Below are positions 1 to 6,117 of a DNA stretch of 17,114 nucleotides, piece by piece (position 1 is the stretch's first letter; each line of letters begins with the position of its first letter). The stretch is from contig JAEDMR010000019.1 of assembly GCA_016302925.1 (NCBI GenBank), positions 1 through 17,114 of the forward strand, given 5' to 3'. The notes below the pieces were generated by a model. It saw nothing but the letters and a program-made list of their open reading frames with translations, made no database searches and had not been told where the DNA came from. A program made the position numbers and the translations under genes. The DNA comes from Bacillota bacterium. GTDB lineage: Bacteria > Bacillota > Clostridia > Peptostreptococcales > Anaerovoracaceae.

Positions 1-462
1 GATTAAAGCTTTCTTTTCGGCCTTAACTGCATCAAGCATCTTAACCATTTCCTTTGTCTTCGGCTCTTCGAACTTGATTTCGTCGATTACGATCAGTTCC
101 TTTTCCTGAGCCTTTGATGAAAGCATTGAGAGCATTGCCAGTATTCTCAGCTTCTTAGGCAGGGTGTATCTGTAGCTTCTTGGCTTTGGTGCGAATACAA
201 CTCCGCCTCCAACCTGTGAAGGGTCAGTTGACGATCCCTGTCTGTGACGACCTGTTCCCTTCTGTCTGAAAGGCTTCTTGCCGCCTCCTCTGACTTCAGC
301 TCTGGTCTTGGCAGACTGAGTACCCTGTCTCTGGTTCGCCAGGTAATTCTTAATCACTGCATGTACAGCGTTTTCATTCGGTGTGATTGCGAAGATGTCA
401 TCGTTCAGTTCGATAACGCCTGCTTCCGCACCTGCCATGTTAAGCATTGTTACTTTTGCCAT
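1..462 (-). CDS. rplD: 50S ribosomal protein L4, 5' part (C-terminus beyond window)
   Basis: Ribosomal protein L4, a primary 23S rRNA binder that lines the peptide exit tunnel. The 154 residues visible read from ATG at 460-462 and stay open to the window edge, so about the last quarter is missing. The translation opens MAKVTMLNMAGAEAG and carries the family's tunnel-loop hallmark: an Arg/Gly/Lys-rich stretch (RAEVRGGGKKPFRQKGTGRH) followed by a GGGVVFAPKPRSY segment. A strong Shine-Dalgarno (AAAGGAGG) precedes the ATG. It follows rplC by 30 nt and is co-transcribed with rpsJ and rplC in the standard S10 operon order. In E. coli L4 represses its own operon through the leader; whether this L4 does is unknown. 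Confidence 0.97.
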   Translation of the reverse strand, partial: MAKVTMLNMAGAEAGVIELNDDIFAITPNENAVHAVIKNYLANQRQGTQSAKTRAEVRGGGKKPFRQKGTGRHRQGSSTDPSQVGGGVVFAPKPRSYRYTLPKKLRILAMLSMLSSKAQEKELIVIDEIKFEEPKTKEMVKMLDAVKAEKKALI

Positions 463-492
463 TTGTGCTTCCTCCTTTCTGAAGTCTTATCT

Positions 493-1128
493 CTATTTGT
501 CCTGACCTTTTACTGCGTATCTTACGCTTACCAGGCCACCCTTGTTTCCCGGAACAGCGCCTTTTACCAGCAGAAGGTTTCTGTCTTCAATAACTTTTAC
601 CAGTACCAGGTTCTGAACAGTAACGGTTTCTCTTCCCATTCTTCCAGGACCTGCGTTGCCCTTGAACACTCTGGAAGGATAAGTACCTGCTGCCAGAGCA
701 CCGGCCAGTCTCTTATGCTTGGAGCCGTGGCTCATCGGGCCTCTGTGATGACCGTGTCTCTTGATATTGCCCTGGGTTCCTTTACCCTTGGAAATACCGG
801 TTACATCGATTTTCTTGCCTTCTTCGAAGTCAGCTACGGTAATCACCTGGCCTACTTCGTAAGATTCGCCTTCTTCTACTCTGAACTCAGCCAGATATTT
901 CTTCGTGGTCACGCCAGCCTTGGCAAAGTGTCCTGTCAGCGGCTTGTTCACTCTCTGCGGCTTCTGGTCTTCAAAACCGATCTGCACCGCATTGTATCCA
1001 TCGGTTTCCACAGTCTTAATCTGTGTAACAACTTCCGGACCTGCTTCGATGACGGTTACGGGAATCACATTTCCCTCTTCGTCGAAGATCTGGGTCATGC
1101 CCATCTTCTTACCTAAGATTGTCTTCAT
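493..1128 (-). CDS. rplC: 50S ribosomal protein L3
   Basis: Ribosomal protein L3, an early-assembly large-subunit protein whose extended loop reaches the peptidyl transferase centre. The 211-residue product has the usual bacterial length and is collinear with the family: N-terminal MKTILGKKMGMTQIFDEEG, the central glycine/histidine-rich loop (roughly residues 118-145, GKGTQGNIKRHGHHRGPMSHG) and the conserved PGRMGRETVTVQNL near residue 160. A good Shine-Dalgarno (AGGAGGAAA) lies just upstream of the ATG. It is the second gene of the S10 operon. The 111-nt gap to rpsJ is longer than usual for this operon and holds a small hairpin, AAGGG/CCCTT at 1199-1213, of unknown role. Confidence 0.98.
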   Translation of the reverse strand: MKTILGKKMGMTQIFDEEGNVIPVTVIEAGPEVVTQIKTVETDGYNAVQIGFEDQKPQRVNKPLTGHFAKAGVTTKKYLAEFRVEEGESYEVGQVITVADFEEGKKIDVTGISKGKGTQGNIKRHGHHRGPMSHGSKHKRLAGALAAGTYPSRVFKGNAGPGRMGRETVTVQNLVLVKVIEDRNLLLVKGAVPGNKGGLVSVRYAVKGQDK

Positions 1129-1239
1129 ATTTTTCCTCCTGAATTCTTACAGCGGATTGCTCTGGTTTGGAATCAGTTCCCTCTCATGCAATCTTACTAA
1201 GGGGAGTACCCTTCGCTTGTTTGTGACTGCGTCCTGTGA

Positions 1240-1551
1240 CTACAGTTTGATTTCAATGTCCACACCTGCAGGCAGATCCAGCTTAGTCAGCGCATCTGTG
1301 GTCTTCAGAGTGGCATTGGTGATGTCGATCAGTCTCTTGTGAGTTCTCTGTTCGAACTGTTCTCTGCTGTCCTTGTACTTGTGGACTGCTCTCAAGATTG
1401 TTACGACTTCCTTCTCGGTCGGCAGTGGAATCGGACCGGAAACATCAGCGCCAGTCTTCTTTGCGGTTTCTACGATTTTCGCTGCAGACTGATCCAGTAA
1501 TGCGTGGTCGTAAGCTTTCAGCTTGATTCTGATTTTCTGTAATTCGCTCAT
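1240..1551 (-). CDS. rpsJ: 30S ribosomal protein S10
   Basis: Ribosomal protein S10, a small-subunit head protein that also serves as NusE in antitermination complexes. The 103-residue product matches the family in length and sequence: KIRIKLKAYDH near the N-terminus, GPIPLPTEKE around residue 40, and the HKRLIDI segment near residue 71. It starts at ATG 1549-1551 with a near-perfect AGGAGG at 1557-1562. It is the first gene of the S10 operon and has a promoter about 245 nt upstream, so the mRNA carries a long leader. Confidence 0.98.
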   Translation of the reverse strand: MSELQKIRIKLKAYDHALLDQSAAKIVETAKKTGADVSGPIPLPTEKEVVTILRAVHKYKDSREQFEQRTHKRLIDITNATLKTTDALTKLDLPAGVDIEIKL

Positions 1552-1788
1552 TTTTTCCTCCTAAAAATTTTTTGTACTGTTTTCGCTATGCTTGTACAAG
1601 GGGTTCTGATGCTTGAAATCTCAACGCATACAGTGGTTTGCTTGCTTCGTACACGCTTGCGTGCGTTTCTTATTTGCTACGCACAACAAAAGACCAAGCG
1701 AATCCCTTCGCCCCCATCTGGTGGGGACAATTCTCAGCGGAAATTCTCCTTTAGCACGGTAACTTCCCGCTTCATCGCCTTTCACAAG
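1552..1788 (-). promoter_or_regulatory. Structured 5' leader of the S10 operon
   Basis: The roughly 237 nt between the predicted rpsJ transcription start and the start codon contain no convincing ORF but several stems. Going 5' to 3' on the minus strand: (a) CCCCA/TGGGG, pairing 1722-1726 with 1712-1716; (b) a two-tier hairpin with outer arm CGCTTG/CAAGCG (1695-1700 with 1654-1659) and inner arm GTGCGT/ACGCAC (1679-1684 with 1661-1666); (c) TTGTAC/GTACAA (1594-1599 with 1572-1577), ending about 10 nt upstream of the Shine-Dalgarno. No T-box AGGGTGG motif and no GC-rich stem with U-tract terminator were seen. It may be a ribosomal protein binding leader, but I do not recognise a named class. 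Confidence 0.5.
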
Positions 1789-1795
1789 CTTTTTT

Positions 1796-1824
1796 AGTAT
1801 ATAACACTTCTGTCAAAGATGCAA
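1796..1824 (-). promoter_or_regulatory. Housekeeping promoter of the S10 operon
   Basis: On the minus strand a -35 TTGCAT (1819-1824) and a -10 TATACT (1796-1801) are separated by exactly 17 nt, a good SigA-type match. Transcription should start near 1789. A nearer TTGACA (1811-1816) also exists, but its 9-nt spacing to the same -10 is too short. The AT-rich stretch from here to 1950 holds no gene; it contains only a short palindrome AACGG/CCGTT at 1878-1893. Confidence 0.7.
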
Positions 1825-1950
1825 GTGTTTTTTCATAAAAAATCAAACTTTTTTTCATCTTTTTTTCTATACATTTCAACGGTTACAGCCGTTAGATCTA
1901 ATACACTCATTCAGGCGTTTCTTTTTTGCCGTTTTTTCGGTTCATGTCAC

Positions 1951-1987
1951 AAAAAATCCCCCCGACGCGTTCAAAACGCCGGGAGGA
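1951..1987 (-). terminator. Rho-independent terminator after rubrerythrin
   Basis: Minus-strand hairpin with outer arm TCCTCCCG/CGGGGGGA (one G-T pair) and inner arm GCGTT/AACGC with a two-base bulge, followed directly by TTTTTT (plus-strand AAAAAA at 1951-1956). It lies 28 nt past the rbr stop codon and separates the perR-rbr transcript from the S10 operon. Confidence 0.85.
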
Positions 1988-2015
1988 TATATTTTGCAAA
2001 TAAGACAGGGGGTGA

Positions 2016-2552
2016 TTAATAATTTTCCGCTTTCTGCTGGAAGTATGCCTTATCATGGAAGCATACCGGACATTCATCCGGCGCCTCAGTGCCGATGAAC
2101 TGGTGACCGCAGTTGCTGCACTGCCATACGATCTCTTCGTCTTTCCTGAACACTTTGCCGTCTTCAATGTTCTTTGCCAGCTTTCTGTACCGTTCTTCGT
2201 GCTCCTTCTCGATGGCAGCCACGCCTCTCATCTGCGCTGCGATTTCCGGGAAGCCTTCTTCGTCAGCGGTTTTCGCCATTTCAGCATACATGTCGGTCCA
2301 CTCATAGTTCTCACCGGCAGCTGCATCCAGCAGGTTCGCCATGGTGTCACCGATGCCTACGGCGTGCTTGAACCACAGCTCTGCATGTTCCTTTTCGTTG
2401 GCAGCAGTTTCTTCAAACAGCCTGGAGATCTGAACATAGCCCTCTTTCTTCGCCTTGGAAGCATAGAAGGTGTACTTGTTTCTCGCCTGAGATTCCCCGG
2501 CAAATGCGATCATTAAATTCTCCAGCGTTTTCGTTCCCTTTAAATCTTTCAT
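2016..2552 (-). CDS. rbr: Rubrerythrin (NADH/rubredoxin-dependent peroxidase)
   Basis: Cytoplasmic peroxidase of anaerobes that reduces hydrogen peroxide to water with electrons delivered through rubredoxin. The 178 residues match the two-domain family layout. An N-terminal ferritin-like four-helix bundle supplies the diiron ligands, by alignment E20, E53, H56, E81, E84, E115 and H118 (in ExxH and ExxE patterns). A C-terminal rubredoxin-like domain binds one iron through C145, C148, C161 and C164 (CSNC and CPVC). The gene follows perR by 13 nt, and its Shine-Dalgarno (GGGAGGA) overlaps the perR stop region, so the two are almost surely co-transcribed. Together with the divergent superoxide reductase it forms an oxygen-defence set under one regulatory region. 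Confidence 0.96.
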   Translation of the reverse strand: MKDLKGTKTLENLMIAFAGESQARNKYTFYASKAKKEGYVQISRLFEETAANEKEHAELWFKHAVGIGDTMANLLDAAAGENYEWTDMYAEMAKTADEEGFPEIAAQMRGVAAIEKEHEERYRKLAKNIEDGKVFRKDEEIVWQCSNCGHQFIGTEAPDECPVCFHDKAYFQQKAENY

Positions 2553-2565
2553 TTTGATTCCTCCC

Positions 2566-2973
2566 TCAGTTCATTTCTTTTTTCTCTCTGCACACTTCGC
2601 AAAATCCATCCAGCAGGACTTCTGACAACTGTGCGCCGCTTTCTGTTTCCGGAAATGTCTCCCTCAGAACCTCCTGCAGCTGCAGAAGGTGTGCTTCATC
2701 TTTCGGCTTCAGATCCATCAGGCACCCGCATCCTCTGCACTTCATGTGATAATGCCGTGCTGTCATTCCGTCGAACCGATCCTGCCCGTCACCACCGGTC
2801 AGCCGCCTGCATTCTCCCAGTTCCACCAGGGCATTGAGATTCCGGTATACCGTAGCGATGCCGATGGAAGGCATCTTCTTCCTTGCCTCCTGATATACCC
2901 AGTCTGCTGTCGGATGGACTTTCGTGTTTTTTAAAATATCCAGGATCAGACTCCTCTGCCTTGAGTAATTCAT
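2566..2973 (-). CDS. perR: Fur-family regulator, PerR-type metal site
   Basis: Metal-dependent DNA-binding repressor that most likely senses peroxide. The 135 residues align with B. subtilis PerR at a constant offset of 17 through the core: the regulatory metal ligands H37, D85, H91, H93 and D104 correspond to H20 (VHPTAD), D68 (RFDG), H74 and H76 (HYH), and D87. The structural zinc site is C79/C82 (CRGC) and C125/C128 (CEVC). The DNA-recognition helix reads ATVYRNL; its R44 stands where PerR has Asn61 and Fur has Arg. The product is slightly short at the N-terminus compared with PerR. The predicted promoter overlaps a Fur-box-like palindrome at 2997-3015, which implies autoregulation. It is first in a two-gene unit with rbr. 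Calling it PerR rather than Fur or Zur rests on the D68/D87 ligands, the HYH motif and the neighbours. Confidence 0.88.
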   Translation of the reverse strand: MNYSRQRSLILDILKNTKVHPTADWVYQEARKKMPSIGIATVYRNLNALVELGECRRLTGGDGQDRFDGMTARHYHMKCRGCGCLMDLKPKDEAHLLQLQEVLRETFPETESGAQLSEVLLDGFCEVCREKKEMN

Positions 2974-2996
2974 GGTACACTCCCCGAAGTTAATTT

Positions 2997-3015
2997 GATA
3001 ATGACTATCATTATG
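2997..3015. promoter_or_regulatory. Fur-box-like operator between perR and superoxide reductase
   Basis: The plus strand reads GATAATGACTATCATTATG, which matches 16 of 19 positions of the classical Fur box (GATAATGATAATCATTATC). It contains two overlapping 7-1-7 half-site pairs: TGATAAT-G-ACTATCA, and on the other strand TTATCAT-A-ATGATAG. It overlaps the predicted -10 and start site of the minus-strand perR promoter and lies 124 nt upstream of the superoxide reductase ATG. It is a poorer match to the all-AT PerR box (TTATAATNATTATAA). Confidence 0.75.
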
Positions 3016-3041
3016 ATAAATCTTTGGATGCCTGACGTCAA
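3013..3041 (-). promoter_or_regulatory. Predicted promoter of perR-rbr
   Basis: Minus-strand -35 TTGACG (3036-3041) and -10 TATCAT (3013-3018) with a 17-nt spacer. Transcription should start near 3006, inside the Fur-box-like palindrome, so a bound repressor would block the polymerase. For the divergent superoxide reductase I see only weak candidates (for example TTGGAT at 3024-3029 with TTTATT at 3047-3052, or TATAAA at 3094-3099). Confidence 0.6.
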
Positions 3042-3138
3042 GCAGATTTATTTAATTTTTTCTTATTTTCTGTTTTTTTCTCTCTGTACGGTGTATAAAT
3101 ATTATATCAGATACATGAATCACTCAGGAGGTACGAAA

Positions 3139-3516
3139 ATGAAAAGGTTATTCAAATGTGAACATTGCGGTAATATCATCGAAATGGTAGAGGATAAGGG
3201 CGTTCCAGTAATGTGCTGCGGTCAGAAAATGACGGAACTGGTTCCGAACACCACGGATGCCGCAACCGAAAAGCACGTTCCGGTGATCGAAGTTTCCGGA
3301 AACGAAGTAGTGGTTAAGGTTGGCAGCGTGGAGCATCCGATGCTGGCAGAGCACCACATCGCATTCATCATTCTGGAAACAAATCTGGGTACTCAGAAGA
3401 AGTTCCTGGATGTTGCCGGCAAGCCGGAAGCCAAGTTCGTCCTGGCAGAAGGCGAAAAGGTGGTTGCTGCTTACGAATACTGCAACCTGCACGGATTCTG
3501 GAAGGCAGAAGCATAG
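3139..3516 (+). CDS. dfx: Superoxide reductase, desulfoferrodoxin type (2Fe-SOR)
   Basis: Cytoplasmic enzyme that reduces superoxide to peroxide without releasing oxygen, suited to anaerobes. The 125 residues hold both metal centres. The N-terminal desulforedoxin centre has C7 and C10 (CEHC) plus the adjacent pair C26-C27. The catalytic centre has the EKH motif (E44, K45, H46), H66, H72, C115 and H118 (CNLHG). The start at ATG 3139 is chosen because a perfect AGGAGG lies at 3126-3131 and the family begins at this MKRLFKC; the same frame stays open upstream to about 2995, but that part is AT-rich promoter sequence. The gene diverges from perR-rbr across the operator at 2997-3015, and its product peroxide is the substrate of the neighbouring rubrerythrin. 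Confidence 0.96.
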   Translation: MKRLFKCEHCGNIIEMVEDKGVPVMCCGQKMTELVPNTTDAATEKHVPVIEVSGNEVVVKVGSVEHPMLAEHHIAFIILETNLGTQKKFLDVAGKPEAKFVLAEGEKVVAAYEYCNLHGFWKAEA

Positions 3517-3531
3517 GTGTGAAAATACGAA

Positions 3532-3575
3532 AAAAGGAGATGGCCCGCGAGTCATCTCCTTTTCTGTATTTTTAT
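3532..3575. terminator. Bidirectional terminator after superoxide reductase
   Basis: Perfect 11-bp stem AAAAGGAGATG (3532-3542) with CATCTCCTTTT (3553-3563), followed by a T-rich tail on plus (TTTTCTGTATTTTTA). On the minus strand the same hairpin is followed by TTTTTTCG, so it can also stop leftward transcription through the decayed FN3 region. Confidence 0.85.
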
Positions 3576-3603
3576 ATCTCAGAAATGTTTCAAAGTGAAG
3601 ATG

Positions 3604-3897
3604 TTATGCAACAGTTCTCCATGCCTTGGCAGACCAGTCGGTATAGCACTTTTTCACCGTCTGCCATCACATATCCGCGCACTTTATAGTAGTATTTCGT
3701 TCCTGCTTCAATGGCGGTATTATAGTAAGCGTCTTTTGATGTATCAAAGAATGGTTCTTTTCCATAGCCGCTGTATCTCTTCGTGGACCGGAAAATTTCC
3801 ACTCCATCGAAATCCATTGTCTTTCCGGACTTTGCATACCAACAGTATGGATTTTTCGGCGACAGAGAGTTTTTAAAATAAAGTAAAAAGTCCGCAT
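3604..3897 (-). pseudogene. Frameshifted remnant of an FN3-like domain (C-terminal fragment)
   Basis: The minus strand encodes a stretch clearly related to the last domain of the neighbouring nucleotidase: FRSTKRYSGYGKE, then AGTKYYYKVRGY, compared with WKSSKSSSGYKKA and KGKTYYYKVRGY. The open frame continues past the homology as RLVCQGMENCC. One base further along, near 3638-3644, another frame gives DWSAKAWRTVA and then TAA at 3604-3606, matching the nucleotidase ending SWSNKVSRKVTS. Reading TACACCGAC instead of TACCGAC would restore the frame, so loss of two bases from an ACAC run is a likely cause. The only ATG that could start the open frame lies within the nucleotidase terminator, and there is no signal peptide or ribosome site. 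I read it as a decayed fragment, probably not translated. Confidence 0.7.
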
Positions 3898-3910
3898 GCA
3901 GGATTTTGCT

Positions 3911-3946
3911 CCGAAAAAAAGGCGGGAAAAACAATGCTTCCCGCCT
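3911..3946 (-). terminator. Rho-independent terminator after the nucleotidase
   Basis: Minus-strand stem AGGCGGGAA/TTCCCGCCT (3938-3946 with 3920-3928) with a 9-nt loop, followed by a run of seven T residues (plus AAAAAAA at 3914-3920). It lies 17 nt past the nucleotidase stop and separates that gene from the FN3-like remnant. Confidence 0.88.
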
Positions 3947-3963
3947 CAAATTCTTTTGCTTTC

Positions 3964-6030
3964 TTATGACGTTACCTTCCGTGAAACCTTATTGGACCAG
4001 CTGGTATAATAATACTTGCCGCCAATGCTCTTATAGCCGCGGACCTTGTAGTAATACGTTTTTCCCTTCGTCAGACCTGACGTGTTTTTACAACTCGTTT
4101 TGCTGGTGGAAATCGCCTTCTTGTAGCCGCTGCTGCTCTTCGATGATTTCCAGACCTGATATTTCATACCTGAAACCTTCTCACTTGTCTTCCAGCTGAT
4201 CTGAATATACCGTTTCCCGCTGCTTTTTCCGAATTTCGAGGATGCCGTGATCACTGTGCTCTTGACAGCCAGTGCCTGTTCCTTCATCTGCAGCTGTTTC
4301 GTCAGAGCTTCGATCTGCGATTCATATTCTTTCAGCTGTTCCTTTGCCATTGCGGCAACTTCCTGATCCAGCTCGCTCTGACGGGCCAGACGGATGGAGT
4401 CCACTCTGCCCTGGGATTTTCCGTACAGGCTGCCTACGGTTCCGTGCAGATAGGACGAAATATACTCAATCAGTGCAAGATTGTCTGTGGTTACTTCCGT
4501 TTCCTTCATTGTTCCGTTGGAAAACATGGAATACCCGGTTTCCCCGCTGAGGAGTGCTTCTGTTCCTGCTACCGTGTAATTTTCAAACAGATCCAGCTCT
4601 TTCCCGTTGATCATAATGTTGGTCACTCTGTATTCTCCGCTGACTCCGTTAAAATTGCCCAGTCCATCCATCGAAACAGAAGGAATCACCGTTTCCTGAA
4701 TATCATAGGTCAGACCGGAAATCTGGAAGAATCCGCCGTTCTGGTTCGGATACAGCCGTGCGGACATTTCCAATGCATCCATGATGTCCGCTCCGCTGAC
4801 CTCCATGATGCAGATGCTCCGGCTGTTTGGAAATACCTTTGTCACATCTTTATAGCTGATGCTTCCTACCGGCAGGCTTGCACGGATTTCCTGCGATTCC
4901 ACCAGTGCGATATCTGCCCCGGTCGCAGCACGGTATGCATCCGCACAGAGATCTCCCAGGTTGGTCTCCTTTTTATCGATGGTGCGGTTTCCGTTCATAT
5001 CTGCAGCCTCCAGACGGCTGGATGTGGCTGCAAATGCAGTGGTTAGCTGTGCATTGTAGCTGGTTTTCAATGCCTCAATTCCGTCCTTTGTGGAAATGTC
5101 CCTGAGATTGTAGCTGCTGACCATGGATGCAGTTATGGTTTTGTTTCCGGATATCACCAGCTGACCGATATGACTCAGGCCGGAACCGGCACTGGAAATC
5201 AGTACGGTATTTCCGTCCTTATCCGTCACTTTTTCGCCTACCGTTACACGATGGGTCCCGCTCTGAATAAAAGCATTGATCCCGGAAGTGTTTTTTATGA
5301 TGGAAGCCGGGCTGTAAGGGCTTGCAGTCAATCCGGTATCCGAATAAGGCAGATGCCCTATGGCGATGATGTAATCCGCACCGCTTTTCTGTGCCTGATC
5401 CACAGCAGCCTGCACCTTTTCGTACAAATCCTGTCCGTTGTTTCCGCTGCAGAAACTGTAGGACGAACTTCCGCTTTCCTGGAAGTCGGAAGAGGATTTT
5501 GAATCGGTCAGAGGATCGCTGACGCCTACAAATGCAACCTTTTTCGTGCCGTAGGTCACCAGCTTGTACGGACGGAACACGCCAAGCCCATTGGCGGCAG
5601 AAACGAGGTTGCAGCTGACGTAGGAATAGTCTGCGTCTGCTGCAAGGGTATTTATGAAACGACTTACACCGTAATCAAATTCATGAACACCCGGCACAGC
5701 TGCCGTATAGCCTGCCAGGTTCATCGCTTCCACAATATAGCTTCCTCTTGAAACCGAGGCAAGCATGGTACCGCTCAGTGCATCGCCTGCATCCACCAAA
5801 GCAACGTGCTGATTCGTAAGAAGCTTTTCGTTTCTGTAGGCGGCCAGAGCCGCATATCCCAGATTTTCATCTGCCTGTCCGTGTACATCGCCGGTAAACA
5901 ATATGACGATGTCCTCGGAAAGTCCGTTATCTGCTCCCAGTGCAGCTGCCGGAATCAAAACGATCGTCATAACCACGGCCAGCACCACTGCCATGCACTT
6001 TGAAAAACGTTTCTCTCTGTGTTTCTGCAT
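3964..6030 (-). CDS. Secreted 5'-nucleotidase-like metallophosphoesterase with FN3-like tail
   Basis: UshA/5'-nucleotidase family protein expected to act outside the membrane on nucleotides or related phosphoesters. Layout of the 688 residues: signal peptide 1-33 (basic start, hydrophobic core, LGA/D cleavage); calcineurin-like phosphoesterase domain about 38-300; 5'-nucleotidase C-terminal domain about 335-555 (ETNLGDLCADAYR at 355-367); a short coiled coil about 557-597; an FN3-like domain about 600-688 rich in Ser, Lys and Tyr. Active-site motifs kept: D48/H50 (GDVHG), D83 (DAGD), catalytic H116 (VHEFDYG) and H226. The metal ligand Asn of the usual GNHEFD is V115 here, and the usual GGHSH is SGTHR at 257-261. 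There is no LPXTG or membrane anchor. It lies 87 nt downstream of psuG, so it is either the operon's last gene or has its own promoter. Family membership is secure; enzymatic activity is less so. Confidence 0.88.
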   Translation of the reverse strand: MQKHREKRFSKCMAVVLAVVMTIVLIPAAALGADNGLSEDIVILFTGDVHGQADENLGYAALAAYRNEKLLTNQHVALVDAGDALSGTMLASVSRGSYIVEAMNLAGYTAAVPGVHEFDYGVSRFINTLAADADYSYVSCNLVSAANGLGVFRPYKLVTYGTKKVAFVGVSDPLTDSKSSSDFQESGSSSYSFCSGNNGQDLYEKVQAAVDQAQKSGADYIIAIGHLPYSDTGLTASPYSPASIIKNTSGINAFIQSGTHRVTVGEKVTDKDGNTVLISSAGSGLSHIGQLVISGNKTITASMVSSYNLRDISTKDGIEALKTSYNAQLTTAFAATSSRLEAADMNGNRTIDKKETNLGDLCADAYRAATGADIALVESQEIRASLPVGSISYKDVTKVFPNSRSICIMEVSGADIMDALEMSARLYPNQNGGFFQISGLTYDIQETVIPSVSMDGLGNFNGVSGEYRVTNIMINGKELDLFENYTVAGTEALLSGETGYSMFSNGTMKETEVTTDNLALIEYISSYLHGTVGSLYGKSQGRVDSIRLARQSELDQEVAAMAKEQLKEYESQIEALTKQLQMKEQALAVKSTVITASSKFGKSSGKRYIQISWKTSEKVSGMKYQVWKSSKSSSGYKKAISTSKTSCKNTSGLTKGKTYYYKVRGYKSIGGKYYYTSWSNKVSRKVTS

Positions 6031-6088
6031 TTTTATACCCCCTGTCTGGAACCTGTGTACTGCTGCAAATCTTTCCGTTGTCAGTTTG

Positions 6089-6094
6089 ATTATA
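6089..6094 (-). promoter_or_regulatory. Possible -10 element for the nucleotidase gene
   Basis: A perfect TATAAT on the minus strand lies about 60 nt upstream of the nucleotidase ATG. No good -35 is present at 16-18 nt spacing (TCTCAA at 6112-6117 is the best), so this is only a candidate start for a transcript independent of psuG. The gene itself has a GGGGGT ribosome site close to its ATG. Confidence 0.35.
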
Positions 6095-6117
6095 CGATTT
6101 GATTTTACGTCTTGAGA

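Noticed and set aside
244..1116. A 290-codon open frame on plus, opposite rplD and rplC
   Set aside because: Antisense to two unmistakable ribosomal protein genes; composition is Cys/Phe/His-rich and unlike a real protein.
1552..1788. T-box or other known riboswitch in the rpsJ leader
   Set aside because: No AGGGTGG T-box core, no specifier-loop layout, and no terminator/antiterminator pair were found; left as an unclassified leader.
2997..3015. A strict PerR box in the perR/superoxide reductase gap
   Set aside because: The palindrome has C and G at key places and matches TTATAATNATTATAA less well than it matches the Fur box, so it is annotated as Fur-box-like.
2995..3138. Upstream extension of the superoxide reductase frame to 2995
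   Set aside because: The stretch is AT-rich promoter and operator DNA; a perfect AGGAGG sits just before the ATG at 3139, where the family normally starts.
3590..3949. A 119-residue ORF starting at 3949 as a real gene
   Set aside because: Its first dozen codons are the nucleotidase terminator hairpin and T-run, it lacks a ribosome site, and its 3' part is out of frame with the FN3-like homology; treated as a pseudogene fragment.
4964..5002. EF-hand-like calcium loop in the nucleotidase (residues 344-355, DMNGNRTIDKKE)
   Set aside because: The spacing fits an EF-hand, but this segment aligns with the ordinary linker before ETNLG in 5'-nucleotidases, so the match is probably chance.
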